Assembly: GCF_027744825.2 (NCBI RefSeq)
Contig: NC_071343.1
Location: 9,322,866 to 9,386,865, forward strand
DNA: 64,000 nucleotides
Reading direction: 5' to 3'
DNA from: Synchiropus splendidus
Taxonomy: Eukaryota; Chordata; Actinopteri; Syngnathiformes; Callionymidae
In this document: one piece after another, positions 63,598 to 64,000 of the stretch
Layout of the letters: each line of letters starts with the position of its first letter
Position numbering within the stretch: the stretch's first letter is position 1
Notes under the pieces: model-generated
Seen by the model: only the letters and a program-made list of their open reading frames with translations
Told to the model about the DNA's origin: nothing
Databases searched by the model: none
Position numbers and translations under genes: made by a program

Positions 63598-63650
63598 TGT
63601 TCCACCCAGCCTGCACTCTCCTCTTCATCTTTACATCAATCTCTTTCTAG
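63598..63650 (-). mobile_element. RTE-like LINE scrap
   Basis: GTTCCACCCAGCCTGCACTC, then TCCTCTTCATC, is the reverse complement of the KRRVQAGWN-coding stretch of the same LINE type (compare 43904). It lies between two GATGAGG-type elements. Only about 50 bp is recognisable. Confidence 0.5.
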
Positions 63651-63941
63651 GGTTAGGGTTACGGTTTTGACAGAGCCCTAAACCCTATCAGACAAAACAC
63701 CTCGATCATTGGATACTACTATGACTTTCATCAAAGTGAGCTCTATTGTGAAGCCTCAAAAATCCCAAATGTGCTCACTTCACCTTTACATTTTAGCATT
63801 GGCCTACATAGGAGGAGAGGAATTTATTTTCCCAGCAAATGTTCGCTTTCACCTGAAAGGTCTGGCAAAAGCTATATTGATTGAAAGATTGAAAGATACA
63901 AGTGACTTGGCCACTCGAGTATAATAATAATAACTAGCGTA

Positions 63942-64000
63942 AATGAGGTTTCATGACACAATATTGAAGGGTTGATGAGGTTTCATGAAACAGTGTCCTG
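63942..64000 (+). mobile_element. GATGAGG-type element ends at the window edge
   Basis: Two closely spaced same-strand termini are visible: AATGAGGTTTCATGACACAA at 63942 and GATGAGGTTTCATGAAACAG at about 63974. The second runs out of the window, so the element is cut off. This may be one copy inserted next to or into another. Confidence 0.55.

Noticed and set aside
63651..63672. GGGTTAGGGTTACGG as an interstitial telomere repeat.
   Set aside because: Only about two units are present, too few to call.

Overview
The window is vertebrate, almost certainly teleost fish, genomic DNA. It lies inside one large gene read on the minus strand. Two short coding blocks with vertebrate GT-AG splice sites are recognisable: 34034-34185 and 11131-11317. 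They match exons 2 and 3 of the receptor tyrosine kinase ERBB4 in encoded sequence, in exon length (152 and 187 bp) and in splice phase. Together they encode part of extracellular domain I (first receptor L domain). Which teleost paralogue this is (erbb4a or erbb4b) cannot be decided from these exons. A teleost source is inferred from the ERBB4 divergence, the moderately compact intron and the mobile element mix (RTE-type LINE scraps, a fish-type tRNA SINE, many short inverted-repeat DNA elements).

Layout, in the direction of the gene (high to low coordinate): 34186-64000 is the 3' part of intron 1 (exon 1 with the signal peptide lies beyond 64000); 34034-34185 is exon 2; 11318-34033 is the complete intron 2 (22.7 kb); 11131-11317 is exon 3; 1-11130 is the 5' part of intron 3. 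I found no promoter, no other protein-coding gene, no tRNA or rRNA gene and no CRISPR array. The many short open frames have no recognisable domains, and the longest lie in simple repeats or repeat-derived sequence.

The rest is intron carrying repeats, several of which can be defined by comparing copies inside the window: (1) a ~600 bp element with TACCGTAA-type inverted ends and an internal hairpin (8415-9015, 12418-13021); (2) a ~400 bp element with TTAAGGCCC-type ends (four copies); (3) a ~160-200 bp element ending in GATGAGGYTTCATGAAAC (at least seven full or partial copies); (4) a ~300 bp element with GTAACATCC-type ends (31648-31940, 51642-51950); (5) a 182 bp hAT-like element with ~45 bp inverted ends (49766-49947); (6) GTGGGGAC-type repeat units clustered in opposite orientation on the two sides of exon 2; (7) four scraps of an RTE-like LINE; (8) one tRNA-type SINE; (9) a ~690 bp retroelement-like insert inside a large ATCC microsatellite. 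Long AT, CA, GACA and ATCC arrays are concentrated in intron 1.

No new multi-gene system is visible. The observations most worth following are the inverted GTGGGGAC-type arrays bracketing exon 2 (possible effect on exon skipping or circular RNA), the foldback architecture shared by the two 600 bp elements, and a 41 bp direct duplication at the two ends of the ATCC array.
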